Positions 49,988 to 59,110 of a DNA stretch of 64,000 nucleotides are shown here, in pieces (the first letter of the stretch is position 1; each line of letters begins with the position of its first letter). The translations under genes and the position numbers were made by a program. Source of the stretch: Thiobacillus thioparus DSM 505 (lineage in GTDB: Bacteria; Pseudomonadota; Gammaproteobacteria; Burkholderiales; Thiobacillaceae); NCBI RefSeq assembly GCF_000373385.1, contig NZ_KB891316.1, positions 1,002,493 to 1,066,492 on the forward strand. Reading direction: 5' to 3'. The notes under the pieces were generated by a model. It did not search any database, had not been told where the DNA came from, and was given only the letters and a program-made list of their open reading frames with translations.

Positions 49988-50304
49988 TGCGCCAGTTTCG
50001 CCCCCCCGAACTCGCCGCCTACATCCAGTCCGGTCATACGCCGGTGTTGCTCGATGTGCGCGAGCCGTGGGAATGGAACCTCTGCCGCCTGCCCGGCGCG
50101 ATCCTGATTCCGATGCGCGAACTGCCCGCACGCCTGTCGGAACTGAACAAGGATGCCGAAACAATAGTCATCTGCCATCATGGCGTACGCAGTTATCACG
50201 CGGCGCGCTATCTGGAGACGGCCGGGTTTGTCGATGTCGTCAACCTCGCGGGCGGCGTCGCCGCCTGGGCCGACGAAGTCGATCCGGCCATGCCGCGCTA
50301 CTGA
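49987..50304 (+). CDS. Rhodanese-like single-domain sulfurtransferase
   Basis: 105 residues from ATG 49987. Rhodanese domain: L-L-D-V-R-E-P-W-E-W near residue 22, P-G-A-I-L-I-P-M-R-E-L, catalytic Cys in V-I-C-H-H-G-V-R-S, and N-L-A-G-G-V-A-A-W near the end. It could supply sulfur to carriers such as the TusE-like protein, but only the fold is certain. Confidence 0.9.
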   Translation: MRQFRPPELAAYIQSGHTPVLLDVREPWEWNLCRLPGAILIPMRELPARLSELNKDAETIVICHHGVRSYHAARYLETAGFVDVVNLAGGVAAWADEVDPAMPRY

Positions 50305-50331
50305 ATACTCTCTATCTAGGACTGGACCACC

Positions 50332-51642
50332 ATGCAATTCAAACCCCTGTCTCTCGCCCTCGCCCTTGCCTTGGCGCCTGCCGCCCACGCAGAAAACCTG
50401 TCCGCCGTCTTCCAGGACGCGCAGGCCTACGATGCGCAGTATGCCGCCGCTCGTGCCGCCTACCAGGCCGGCCAGGAGAAGGCGGTCCAGGGCCGTGCGG
50501 GACTGCTGCCCAACGTCAACCTGGGCGGCAACGCCCAGTACAACAAGATCGACTCCAGCCTGCCCGGCGGCGACGCCGATTACGCGTCCAATGGCCTGTC
50601 GCTGAACGCCACGCAGCCGCTGTTCCGTAAACAGAACCTGGTGCAGTACGAGCAGTCCAAGCAGCAGGTCAAGATCGCCGAGATGCAGTTGAAGGTGGCC
50701 GAACAGGACCTGATCCTGCGCGTCGCACAGGCGTACTTCGACGTACTGCAGTCGCAGGACAACATCGCCTTCATCAATGCGCAAAAGTCGGCCATCTCCG
50801 AACAGCTGGCATCTGCCAAGCGCAACTTCGAGGTCGGCACCGCCACCATCACCGACACCCATGAAGCGCAGGCGCGCTACGACCTCGCCGTGGCGCAGGA
50901 AATCGCCGAGCAGAACAGTCTCGCCATTCGTCTGCGCACGCTGGAAAAACTCATCGGCAAACCGCCCGGCGCACTCGACATCTTCGTGGAACCGGGCGAG
51001 CTCAAGGTCGAAGCGGAACCCATCGACACCTGGGCCGCGCGCGCCACCGAAGGCAACCTGCAGGCCGAGATCCAGCGCATCGCCAAGACCATCGCCGACC
51101 AGGAAGTCGAACGCAACCGCGCCGGCCATTACCCCACGCTCGACGCCGTCGCTGGCTACACCATCAACAACAACCAGAATTTCGGCACGATGCAGGTGGA
51201 TACCCGCGCCGCCAGCATCGGCGTGCAGCTCAACCTGCCGATCTACCAGGGCGGCCTCGTCAGCTCGCGCGTGCGCGAAGCCGTCGCCAACCAGGAAAAG
51301 GCGCGTCAGGATCTCGAGGCCGCGGCCCGCGACGCCAGCCTGCAGGCCCGCCAGGCCTGGCTCAACGTCAGCAGCGGGGCGGCCCGCGTGAAAGCGCTGG
51401 AACAGGCGCTCACCTCCACCCAGGCCCAGCTCGATTCCACCAAGCTCGGCCTGCAGGTCGGCGTGCGCACCAGCCTCGACGTGCTGAACGCCGAACAGCA
51501 AGTGCTGTCCGCCCGCCGCGACCTGGCCGGCGCGCGCTACGCCTACCTGCTGGCCGGGCTATCGCTCAAGGCCGCCGTGGGCAGCCTCAATCCGGCCGAC
51601 CTCACCGAGATCGACCAGCATCTGAAACCCGCGGTTCAATAA
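50332..51642 (+). CDS. tolC: TolC-family outer-membrane channel
   Basis: A 436-residue outer-membrane factor with signal peptide (L-A-L-A-L-A-L-A-P-A-A-H-A) and the duplicated helical repeat. Landmarks: A-Y-D-A-Q-Y, L-S-L-N-A-T-Q-P-L-F-R-K, V-G-T-A-T-I-T-D-T-H-E-A, L-N-L-P-I-Y-Q-G-G and the late V-G-V-R-T-S-L-D-V-L-N-A. It forms the exit duct of efflux and type I secretion systems. It follows the rhodanese by 27 bases; the order pcm-like, rhodanese, tolC is common in betaproteobacteria. Confidence 0.93.
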   Translation: MQFKPLSLALALALAPAAHAENLSAVFQDAQAYDAQYAAARAAYQAGQEKAVQGRAGLLPNVNLGGNAQYNKIDSSLPGGDADYASNGLSLNATQPLFRKQNLVQYEQSKQQVKIAEMQLKVAEQDLILRVAQAYFDVLQSQDNIAFINAQKSAISEQLASAKRNFEVGTATITDTHEAQARYDLAVAQEIAEQNSLAIRLRTLEKLIGKPPGALDIFVEPGELKVEAEPIDTWAARATEGNLQAEIQRIAKTIADQEVERNRAGHYPTLDAVAGYTINNNQNFGTMQVDTRAASIGVQLNLPIYQGGLVSSRVREAVANQEKARQDLEAAARDASLQARQAWLNVSSGAARVKALEQALTSTQAQLDSTKLGLQVGVRTSLDVLNAEQQVLSARRDLAGARYAYLLAGLSLKAAVGSLNPADLTEIDQHLKPAVQ

Positions 51643-51697
51643 ACCGCCGACAGCCTGCGGGCGGGGCATTCAAGCCCGTCACGAGGCGGCACGCCGC

Positions 51698-52963
51698 CTA
51701 AAAAGGAACGAGCCTGGCCACCCGGGCCGCCGCACCGCGATGGCAGGCGGCAAAAGTCTGTCCCGCCTCGCCCATTCGGGCGCGTGCCGGGGCATCGCCC
51801 AACAGCGCCAGCGCTTCGCGCATCAGGGCCGCCGCATCGTCGACCCGCCGTACCGCGCCGGTCTCGATCGCGAGACGCGTCGCCTCCTCGAAGTTGAAGG
51901 TGTGCGGCCCCACCAGCACCGGCCGTCCCACGCTCGCCGCCTCGATCAGGTTCTGTCCGCCCAGCGGCATCAGACTGCCGCCGACGAAGGCCACGTCGCA
52001 GGCCGCGTAATACGCAAACAGCTCGCCCAGGCTGTCGCCCAGCAGCACGCGCGTCCGCGTATCCAGCGGCGTCTCGCCCAGCGCGCTGCGCCGCCGGTAC
52101 GCCAGGCCGGCCGCCTCGATCAGCGCCGCCACCTCGTCGAAGCGGTGCGGATGGCGCGGCACCAGCACCAGCAGCACGTCGTCCGGCGCAGCCTCGGCAA
52201 ACGCACGCAGCAGCAGCGCTTCCTCGCCCCCGCGCGTGCTCGCCGCGAGCAGCACCGGGCGCGATCCCCATTGCGCTTTCCACGCCGCCCCACGTGCCAG
52301 CAACGTGTCCGGCGGCGCGATGTCGAACTTGAGATTACCGGTGACGTGCACGGTCTGCGCGCCGAGTGTCCGCAGGCGTTCGGCGTCGGCGTCGGACTGC
52401 GCGGCGACGACCGCGATCCGCTGCAGGCACGCCCGCGTCAGCGCCGGCAGCCGCGCGTAGCCGCGCGCCGAGCGCTCGGACAGCCGCGCGTTCGCCAGCA
52501 CGATCGGCACCTGCCCGCGCGCGGCGGCATGGACGAGGTTGGGCCACAACTCGGTTTCCATCAGGATGCCCACGCGCGGCCGCACGCGGCGCATGAAGCG
52601 GCGCATCGACCCGGTATAGTCGTAGGGCAGGTAGACGATGCGCGCGAACCTGCCGTACAGCGACTCGGCAGTGGCGCGCCCGGTCGGCGTCATGCAGGTG
52701 AGCAGCAGCGGCGCGTCCGGGTGTGCGTCGCGCAGCGCCTGGATGAGCGGTTGCGCCGCGCGCATCTCGCCGACCGACACCGCATGGATCCACAGCGCGC
52801 CCGTAGCCGGTACCGGGCCAAGCGCCAGGCGTTCGCCCCAGTGCTTCAAATAACCGCGCTCGCGGCGTCCGCGCCACAACAGGCGCAGCGGAATCAGCGG
52901 CGCCGCCAGCAGCAGGGCCAGCCTATACAGGCTCCAGTCGAATAACAGGCGCAGGGTGGGCAT
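51698..52963 (-). CDS. waaA: 3-deoxy-D-manno-octulosonic acid (Kdo) transferase WaaA
   Basis: 421 residues from ATG 52963 (M-P-T-L-R-L-L-F-D-W); a 14-residue longer start is possible. An N-terminal membrane anchor is followed by the GT-B glycosyltransferase: W-I-H-A-V-S-V-G-E, P-T-G-R-A-T-A-E, M-E-T-E-L-W-P-N-L, N-A-R-L-S-E-R-S, F-V-G-G-S-L-M-P-L-G-G-Q-N-L-I-E. It adds Kdo to lipid IVA in lipopolysaccharide synthesis. It is convergent with tolC. Confidence 0.95.
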   Translation of the reverse strand: MPTLRLLFDWSLYRLALLLAAPLIPLRLLWRGRRERGYLKHWGERLALGPVPATGALWIHAVSVGEMRAAQPLIQALRDAHPDAPLLLTCMTPTGRATAESLYGRFARIVYLPYDYTGSMRRFMRRVRPRVGILMETELWPNLVHAAARGQVPIVLANARLSERSARGYARLPALTRACLQRIAVVAAQSDADAERLRTLGAQTVHVTGNLKFDIAPPDTLLARGAAWKAQWGSRPVLLAASTRGGEEALLLRAFAEAAPDDVLLVLVPRHPHRFDEVAALIEAAGLAYRRRSALGETPLDTRTRVLLGDSLGELFAYYAACDVAFVGGSLMPLGGQNLIEAASVGRPVLVGPHTFNFEEATRLAIETGAVRRVDDAAALMREALALLGDAPARARMGEAGQTFAACHRGAAARVARLVPF

Positions 52964-53048
52964 CACCGGATTGTAAATGGGCGGATGCCTGTGCCCAAGC
53001 CGCAAGGCTGTCGGGTGCTAGAATCGACGCCACTCTGGAGGCCAAACA

Positions 53049-53141
53049 ATGAAAATCCTGCTCACCGGCGCGGCCGGTTTTAGTTCCGGCCGTTCGCGCT
53101 GCTCACTTAACTTGCGCGTTGCGCAAGTGAGCCTTCTCTGA
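53049..53141 (+). pseudogene. Duplicated and aborted epimerase start
   Basis: A good SD (GGAGG) precedes ATG 53049, which encodes M-K-I-L-L-T-G-A-A-G-F, nearly identical to the N-terminus of the following epimerase ([11 protein letters not shown]). Similarity then breaks off and the frame ends at 53141 after 30 codons. The break is followed by a hairpin-forming stretch (CTCAC ... TTGCGCGTTGCGCAA ... GTGAG, 53100-53130). It looks like the remnant of a second epimerase copy or the trace of a small insertion. Confidence 0.65.
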
Positions 53142-53159
53142 AACCGGCGGAGACATTCA

Positions 53160-54164
53160 ATGAAAGTTCTTGTTACAGGTTCCGCCGGTTTTATCGGCAT
53201 GCACGTCGCGCAAATCCTGCTCAAGCGCGGCGACGAGGTCGTCGGCATCGACAGCCTCAACGACTACTACGATCCGGCGCTCAAGCTCGCCCGTCTCGAA
53301 CAGCTGAAGCCCTACCCCAACTTCCGCTTCGTCAAGGACGACATCTCCGACCGCATGGTGATGGAGGACCTGTTCGAGAAGGGCCACTTCGACGCCGTCA
53401 TCAACCTCGCCGCGCAGGCCGGCGTGCGCTACTCGCTGAAGAATCCGCACGCCTACGTGCAGTCCAACCTGGTCGGCTTCGCCAACCTGCTCGAAGGCTG
53501 CCGCCATCACGGCATCAAGCACTTCGTCTACGCCAGCTCGTCCTCCGTGTACGGCGCCAACACCAAGATCCCGTTCTCGGTGCACGACCCGGTCAACCAC
53601 CCGGTGAGCCTGTACGCCGCCAGCAAGAAGGCCAACGAGCTGATGGCCCACACCTATTCGCACCTCTACGGCCTGCCCACCACCGGCCTGCGCTACTTCA
53701 CCGTCTACGGCCCCTGGGGCCGGCCCGACATGTCGCCGTGGCTCTTCACCTCCGCCATCCTCGAAGGCCGCACCATCGACGTCTTCAACCACGGCGACAT
53801 GATGCGCGACTTCACCTACATCGACGACATCGCCGACGGCACCGTGAAAGTGCTCGACCGCATCCCGCAGGGCAACCCCGACTTCGACCACAAGAATCCG
53901 GACCCGGCCACCAGCCACGCCCCCTACCGCATCTACAACATCGGCAACCATACCCCGGTGCAGCTGATGGACTTCATCGGCACGATCGAGAAGGCGCTGG
54001 GCCAGGAGGCGAAGAAGAACTTCCTGCCGATGCAGGACGGCGACGTGCAGGCGACCTACGCGGACGTTGACGACCTCATCCGCGACACGGGTTTCAGACC
54101 GGCGACGACGCTGGAGTATGGGATCGAGAAATGGGTGGAGTGGTATCGGGGATACAAAGTTTAA
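53160..54164 (+). CDS. NAD-dependent epimerase, UDP-glucuronate 4-epimerase-like
   Basis: A 334-residue SDR-extended epimerase. The NAD motif is G-S-A-G-F-I-G at the N-terminus, the catalytic Y-A-A-S-K-K lies near residue 160 with S-S-S-S-V-Y-G upstream, and Y-G-P-W-G-R-P-D-M is typical of UDP-glucuronate 4-epimerases. It would supply UDP-galacturonate for capsule or lipopolysaccharide. ATG 53160 has GGCGGAG upstream. The neighbour waaA fits an envelope sugar context. Confidence 0.9.
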   Translation: MKVLVTGSAGFIGMHVAQILLKRGDEVVGIDSLNDYYDPALKLARLEQLKPYPNFRFVKDDISDRMVMEDLFEKGHFDAVINLAAQAGVRYSLKNPHAYVQSNLVGFANLLEGCRHHGIKHFVYASSSSVYGANTKIPFSVHDPVNHPVSLYAASKKANELMAHTYSHLYGLPTTGLRYFTVYGPWGRPDMSPWLFTSAILEGRTIDVFNHGDMMRDFTYIDDIADGTVKVLDRIPQGNPDFDHKNPDPATSHAPYRIYNIGNHTPVQLMDFIGTIEKALGQEAKKNFLPMQDGDVQATYADVDDLIRDTGFRPATTLEYGIEKWVEWYRGYKV

Positions 54165-54254
54165 AACCGATTACGTAAATGGCATATGAATTGACCCGGG
54201 TATCTCGGACATTTTGTCAGCGCCAAACACGGGAAATGCAATGAAGGAAGTTGA

Positions 54255-54608
54255 TTGGCAGGAAACCTTCGGTCACTCGTTACCCTGGCTACTGAGGGTT
54301 TCAAGTTTTGTGCTTTGGCGAACGGAGGAGTTGCTGTCGCAATCCTTGCCTACTTAGGAAATATCGCGGGAAAAGGTGCCCCTGTTCCTGATATGCGTTG
54401 CGCAATGGGGTCTTTCTTGTTTGGGTTGTTTTGCTGCGGATGCGCGATGCTGTTTGCGTATTTAACCCAATTGAAGCGATTGAATTCCTTGGCAGACGGC
54501 AACGAAACGCGAGGAGACTGGCGATTAGCTGGCTCCATTATTTTCACCTTTCTAAGCCTACTGTTCTTCGGTGTTGGCTCGTTGGTTGCTGTCATAACAT
54601 TTAGGTAA
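54255..54608 (+). CDS. Small membrane protein of unknown function, AT-richer
   Basis: 117 residues from TTG 54255 with three to four helices (A-L-A-N-G-G-V-A-V-A-I-L-A-Y-L-G, F-L-F-G-L-F-C-C-G-C-A-M-L-F-A-Y, I-I-F-T-F-L-S-L-L-F-F-G). It resembles a family of small four-helix hypothetical proteins with an N-G-G-x-A-x-x-x-L-x-F/Y-L-G core. An ATG at 54241 in another frame precedes it with a plausible N-terminus (M-K-E-V-D-W-Q-E-T-F), so a frameshift may have split the start. Base composition is lower in GC than the surroundings, suggesting transfer. Confidence 0.5.
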   Translation: MAGNLRSLVTLATEGFKFCALANGGVAVAILAYLGNIAGKGAPVPDMRCAMGSFLFGLFCCGCAMLFAYLTQLKRLNSLADGNETRGDWRLAGSIIFTFLSLLFFGVGSLVAVITFR

Positions 54609-54688
54609 AGGCACTAAAGGGGTCGACCCTATCCACCGAGCCGGGCCCCTGAATTTCCATTGATGTGAAGAATTGTCGCGTGCTGGCC

Positions 54689-55144
54689 CTAAGCCTTGGC
54701 GGGATAGGCTTCCTTGGCGTGCCGCGCCGCTGCGAGTTCCACTGGATCGTAGGCCTTGCCGGACCACAGCATCTCGTAGGCGATTTCTTCGTTGCCGTTT
54801 TCGCATAGTTCGAGCGCTCGCCGGAACAGGGGCTGGAAGGTCTCCGACTTGTGCGAGCGCTCGTGGAGTTCGAAGGTCGTCCAGAACGTCACGATCAGCG
54901 CTTCGCGGCCTTTCATGGGGCTTTCGACCGCCTGTCCGATGGTCGAGCCTTCATTCGACACCTGCCCGGAATTCAGCGCAACGAAGCCGCCGACGAAGCC
55001 CGTGTCGGAATGATAGGTCTTGACGTTTTCGCAGAGGAAGGCCACGCGCTCCTGCAGGTCCTCGACGCTGTATTCGGGTTTGAGCACGACGCGGTTCACG
55101 GTCACAATGCCGTCGGGGGGGAAGTTCGCGATCAAGCCATTCAT
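54689..55144 (-). CDS. Conserved hypothetical protein, possible dimeric alpha/beta-barrel
   Basis: 151 residues from ATG 55144. Not recognised with confidence. It begins M-N-G-L-I-A-N-F-P-P-D-G and contains a segment S-N-E-G-S-T-I-G-Q-A-V-E-S-P and F-W-T-T-F-E-L-H-E-R-S-H-K-S, where the pattern of a strand followed by E-x-H-x-x-S recalls antibiotic-biosynthesis-monooxygenase-like barrels. No signal peptide or membrane helix. It stands alone in a gene-poor patch. Confidence 0.6.
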   Translation of the reverse strand: MNGLIANFPPDGIVTVNRVVLKPEYSVEDLQERVAFLCENVKTYHSDTGFVGGFVALNSGQVSNEGSTIGQAVESPMKGREALIVTFWTTFELHERSHKSETFQPLFRRALELCENGNEEIAYEMLWSGKAYDPVELAAARHAKEAYPAKA

Positions 55145-55702
55145 TTTCTGCTCCTGTGATGATTGAAAAACATGCCGGATGAGTGCGGCCACAGGATATG
55201 AAGCGAAGAAGTATTTATCAAACGATATTTATTGGCGTTTACTATCGCATTAATCGATATATTGAGGCCAAGCCAGCCGTTCGGGGAATCGTTATCGCTC
55301 GATAAATCCGCCCATACTGACCGGCTCACCCTTGCCCGATGCCGATCGGCCATTCAAAACCGCCACTCCGCCTGCGTGCCTCGGCGATGGGCGACAGGGC
55401 GGACCAGGGTTTCTGGCTGGCCTTGCCTGCCTTCATCTGATGAACATCACTAAAGGGGCTAGGGCCGATTAATGTTCCTGGCCAAGCTTCTTTCCGGCCC
55501 CGCTCTCCGCGCATGGTCCGAAGTCCGCACGAGGCTGGCCTACCCATGTGGAGATCAACGGATTGCGCGTGCCGGATGTCACACCTCCGCGGGCAGGTTC
55601 ATGAGGGCCTTGTCACGAAGCCACCAGATACTGCCGCTTCGCCGGTCGATACCGCGACGGGCGAGCGCGGCACAGTCGATTCCGGGGGCCGAGGCCGATG
55701 GT
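55145..55702. other. Gene-poor stretch with no recognised gene
   Basis: 558 bases. The left third is AT-rich (several TAT/ATA runs near 55210-55265) and probably holds the promoter of the leftward hypothetical gene. Short overlapping open frames in the right half have no family features. CACTAAAGGGG (55448-55458) also occurs at 54612-54622, both just outside small genes, and may be a remnant of a dispersed repeat. No RNA gene was recognised. Confidence 0.5.
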
Positions 55703-56659
55703 CTACAGGGATTTCTTTTTGCTCGCGATGGGCGCCGCACGCCAGGCGACATAGATACCGACGAGGACCGCGCTCATGCCGACGATCTGGATAGGAGTCA
55801 GCGATTCGTCGAGGAACAGCCACGCGAACACCGCGGCGGCGACCGGCGCGGTGAGTAGCGCGACCGAAGAAAAACTTGTGGGCAGGTGGGCCAGCCCCCA
55901 TACGATCAAGCCCTGGCCAAGACCCTGAGAGATGACGCCGAGCGCGATCATCAGCCCCCAGCCACGCGGCGTCTCGGGGATCAATGAGTTGCCGCTGGCC
56001 AGTGTGACCAGCACCAGTATCGGCGCTGCAATCAGGCAGGTCCACAGGTTGATTTCGGCACTCGAGAGCCGTCCCCGCAACCGGCTCGCACCGAGAATAT
56101 AACCGGCGTAGAGAATACCCGCGAACACACCCAGGCCATCGCCAATCAGGTGCTCGGTACCGATATCGAGGCTTTGCCAGGCCACCAGCACCCCGCCGAC
56201 AAGGGCAATCGTCACGCCAAACCCGAAATGTCGGGTGACACGGGTGCCGAATAGCAGCCAGCTGCCGACGACGACATAAATGGGTTGTGCGTTGACAAAC
56301 AGCATCGAGTTGGCCGCCGCCGTACGCTCGATAGAGGCGTGCAACGACACTAGATCAATGGCGAACAGCAAGCCGCAGAGCAACAGCAGCGGAACGTGTT
56401 TCGCGGACGGCGGATGTACCGCGGTCTTAGGCCTCGACAACCAGAACCAGAACGCGAATATCGGCAGCGCCCAGATCATCCGGTGGGCTGCCGATGCGAC
56501 CGAAGTCAGCTCGCTCAGCCGAACGAAGACCGGATTGGTTGCCACCGCCACGGCGCCCAGCACGACGGCTAGCGGTGCGAATCTAGTAAGGTCTATGTGA
56601 GCGCTCCCCAACCGGGTAAAACAAGCCATCATCAGGCCTGCGCGTTTCGAGTGAAACAT
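55703..56659 (-). CDS. EamA/DMT-family transporter
   Basis: 318 residues with ten membrane helices in two five-helix repeats. Features: A-P-L-A-V-V-L-G-A-V-A-V-A-T-N-P-V-F-V near the N-terminus, H-R-M-I-W-A-L-P, and the second-repeat end A-P-V-A-A-A-V-F-A-W-L-F-L-D-E-S-L. Exports small metabolites; the substrate is unknown. Start at 56659 is tentative, because a second Met lies ten residues on. Confidence 0.88.
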   Translation of the reverse strand: MFHSKRAGLMMACFTRLGSAHIDLTRFAPLAVVLGAVAVATNPVFVRLSELTSVASAAHRMIWALPIFAFWFWLSRPKTAVHPPSAKHVPLLLLCGLLFAIDLVSLHASIERTAAANSMLFVNAQPIYVVVGSWLLFGTRVTRHFGFGVTIALVGGVLVAWQSLDIGTEHLIGDGLGVFAGILYAGYILGASRLRGRLSSAEINLWTCLIAAPILVLVTLASGNSLIPETPRGWGLMIALGVISQGLGQGLIVWGLAHLPTSFSSVALLTAPVAAAVFAWLFLDESLTPIQIVGMSAVLVGIYVAWRAAPIASKKKSL

Positions 56660-56875
56660 ATTACATGAGGAATAATGGCGACAGCGTAAGCGGCCGCGGT
56701 GTCGGCATTCTTAGCCAACGTCGCGGCGGGTACGGCAGTGCGTGCCATCGCCAAACAACACAAACACGGGTTCTTCAGGTCTTGCCTTGTGCCTCCTATT
56801 AATAATTGGGGACAGACCACGGTTTTCTACACGTAAACTGAGTAGCCCATTGCCGCTCATTCCCCATCCACATAA
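56660..56875. other. Intergenic region with a REP/RAYT-like motif
   Basis: 216 bases between divergent transporter genes. It contains AATTGGGGACAGACCACG (near 56805-56822), a sequence that from memory is common beside REP-associated tyrosine transposases in betaproteobacteria. No transposase is present here, so it is probably a leftover. Promoters for both genes must lie here; none is clear. Confidence 0.45.
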
Positions 56876-58288
56876 ATGAACCCTTCCACGGTCAAAACCT
56901 ACCTGCCCTGGGTCGTGGCCGTGGCGCTGTTCATGGAGCAGCTGGACACCACCATCGTCAACACGGCGGTGCCGGCGATGGCGCTGAGTCTGCAGGTGAC
57001 GCCGCTGAGCCTGAAGGCGGTGGTGGCGAGCTACATCCTGAGTCTGGCGGTGTGCATCCCGGTAAGCGGCTGGATGGCGGACCGCTACGGCACGCGACGC
57101 GTGTTCAGCATTGCGATCAGCCTCTTTACCTTCTCCTCGATCCTGTGCGGCCTGGCGCTGAACGCACCGATGCTGGTCGCGGCGCGCATTCTGCAAGGCG
57201 TGGGCGCGGCGATGATGATGCCGGTGGGCCGGCTGACGATCATCCATACGTTCCCCAAATCGGAACTGCTGAGGGCGATGAATTTCGTCATCATCCCGGC
57301 GCTGATCGGCCCGCTGCTCGGACCCACGGTCGGCGGCCTGATCGTGCACTGGGTCTCCTGGCGCTACATCTTCTTCGTCAACGTGCCGATGGGTTTGCTG
57401 GCGCTGTGGCTGGCGCATCGCCACATGCCGGATTATCGCGGCGACGCGGCGCGCCCGCTGGATGTCGTCGGGCTGGTCCTGTTCGGCAGCGCAACGGCGC
57501 TCTTGTCCTGGCTGCTGGAAATCTTCGGCGAGCACCGGATCGACGCCACCTCGGCGGCCGTGTTGCTGCTGCTCTGCATGAGCCTGCTGGCCGCGTATTT
57601 CTGGCATGCCCGCGAGACGCCTTACCCGCTGTTGCGCATGACACTGTTCCGGGTGCGCACGTTTCGCATCTCGGTGGTCGGCGGTTTCGTCACGCGTCTG
57701 GGGGTAGGCGGGATGCCGTTTCTGCTGCCGCTGCTCTACCAGCTCGGCCTGGGCCTGCCGGCGTGGCAGTCGGGCCTGCTGATGATGCCGGCCGCGGCGG
57801 CGGCCATGGGCATGAAAATCATTGCCCCGCGAGTGCTGGCGCGCTTCGGCTATCAGCGCGTGCTGACGGTGAATACGGTGATGATCGGAGTCGTCATCAG
57901 CCTGTTCTCGCTGGTGAACCCGACCACGCCGATCGCGTTGATCGTGCTGCTGGGCCTGTCCATGGGCTTCTTCAATTCGCTGCAATTCACCAGCATGAAT
58001 TCGATGGCCTACGCCGATATCGATCCACCTGATTCGAGCATGGCCAGCACGATCGCGAGTTCGCTGCAGCAGATGTCGATGAGCTTCGGGCTGGCGTGGG
58101 GTTCGCTGATCGCCGGCTGGTATCTGGGCGACCTGCCGCAGACCGATCGCATGGCGGTGACGACCGCGCTGCACCATGCCTTTTTGACGCTGGCCGGCCT
58201 GACGATCCTCTCGTCGCTGTCGTTCTGGTCGCTCCGCCCCGGGGATGGCGAAAGCGTCAGCCGGGGATCGGTGCGCGTGGTGGAATGA
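56876..58288 (+). CDS. DHA2-family major facilitator drug-efflux transporter
   Basis: 470 residues with about 14 helices. The DHA2 signatures are F-M-E-Q-L-D-T-T-I-V-N-T-A-V-P in helix 1, W-M-A-D-R-Y-G-T-R-R (motif A) and R-I-L-Q-G-V-G-A-A-M-M-M-P (motif B), with G-P-L-L-G-P-T-V-G-G (motif C) in helix 5. A proton-driven exporter of drugs or metabolites. A long open frame on the opposite strand is a shadow. Confidence 0.92.
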   Translation: MNPSTVKTYLPWVVAVALFMEQLDTTIVNTAVPAMALSLQVTPLSLKAVVASYILSLAVCIPVSGWMADRYGTRRVFSIAISLFTFSSILCGLALNAPMLVAARILQGVGAAMMMPVGRLTIIHTFPKSELLRAMNFVIIPALIGPLLGPTVGGLIVHWVSWRYIFFVNVPMGLLALWLAHRHMPDYRGDAARPLDVVGLVLFGSATALLSWLLEIFGEHRIDATSAAVLLLLCMSLLAAYFWHARETPYPLLRMTLFRVRTFRISVVGGFVTRLGVGGMPFLLPLLYQLGLGLPAWQSGLLMMPAAAAAMGMKIIAPRVLARFGYQRVLTVNTVMIGVVISLFSLVNPTTPIALIVLLGLSMGFFNSLQFTSMNSMAYADIDPPDSSMASTIASSLQQMSMSFGLAWGSLIAGWYLGDLPQTDRMAVTTALHHAFLTLAGLTILSSLSFWSLRPGDGESVSRGSVRVVE

Positions 58289-58330
58289 GCGCCGTTAACG
58301 AACGGGGCGCCTGCGCGATCCGCCGCCCGT

Positions 58331-59110
58331 CTATCGCTCCACTTCCTGCGCGCTGATCATGTTCTGGTAGAGCAGCGCCGAGATGACCAGCGTGTCCTGG
58401 CTGTCCACATTCTCGAACGACAGCCCGTGCAGGAGGGTGGGTTTTTCATCCACCGTGGGCCGCGACGCATTCACCGAACGAATCGTGCAGTCCAATACGA
58501 GCACATGCTCGGCATCGCCGATCTTGACGCGGAATTTGAGTGTGAGCGGGCTGCCCACGTCGCCCATCTTTTCGCTGGCGGCAATCAATGCGCCGCCGAG
58601 GCTGATGTCGCGCGCAACACAGGCATGGCCCCGTCCCCCTTCGGCGGTGGCGTGACAGATGATATTGATCCGCCCGCGCGAACTGCCGCGCACGACCAGT
58701 CCGCGCACTTCCTTGGGATAGGCGAGATGGATGTGCGGGTAGGGCGTATTGGTGACACGCTTGGCCATCGAGGTAAAGGCGTAGGCCGTTTTCCCGCTGA
58801 ACAGACGCACGACGAAATCCTGTCCTTCACGCACCAGCATCAGGCTGCCATTGATGATGGGCGTGGTCACGATGACGCTCTGGCCTTCCAGGTAGCCGAT
58901 CAGGGTGACGAAGCAGCGGGACGGTTCGACATCGGACTGGAATTGCAGCTGTATCGTATCGCCGATGCCCAGCTTGATCTGGTCCAGCGACAGCACCCCG
59001 GATTCGCGCTGGGCCGGGGCCGGCTCACCTTTGCCGGCTTTGGCGGAGGGATCCTCGGGGTCGCCGGATGCCCGCTTGTCTGGGGCGGTTGGTTTGTGCT
59101 GTTCTGACAT
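58331..59110 (-). CDS. YcgR-like PilZ-domain c-di-GMP effector
   Basis: 259 residues from ATG 59110. An acidic/Pro-rich N-terminal tail (about 40 residues) is followed by a YcgR-type N domain (G-D-T-I-Q-L-Q-F, G-Q-D-F-V-V-R-L-F) and a PilZ domain with the arginine motif (V-R-G-S-S-R-G-R-I) and D-I-S-L-G-G-A. It binds c-di-GMP and would respond to the GGDEF enzyme at 45395-47122 or the RpfG enzyme; that link is inference. It is convergent with the MFS gene. Confidence 0.88.
   Translation of the reverse strand: MSEQHKPTAPDKRASGDPEDPSAKAGKGEPAPAQRESGVLSLDQIKLGIGDTIQLQFQSDVEPSRCFVTLIGYLEGQSVIVTTPIINGSLMLVREGQDFVVRLFSGKTAYAFTSMAKRVTNTPYPHIHLAYPKEVRGLVVRGSSRGRINIICHATAEGGRGHACVARDISLGGALIAASEKMGDVGSPLTLKFRVKIGDAEHVLVLDCTIRSVNASRPTVDEKPTLLHGLSFENVDSQDTLVISALLYQNMISAQEVER

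Noticed and set aside
49600..51501. 633-codon - strand frame across the PCMT-like, rhodanese and tolC genes
   Set aside because: It spans three real genes on the other strand and shows no protein-family features.
51682..51704. AGGCGGC/GCCGCCT hairpin near the ends of tolC and waaA
   Set aside because: Followed by A rather than T on the + strand and not preceded properly on the - strand, so it is not called a terminator.
56711..58177. Long - strand open frame opposite the MFS transporter
   Set aside because: Very rich in Arg, Gln and His with no family motif; it mirrors the GC-rich codons of the real gene on the other strand.
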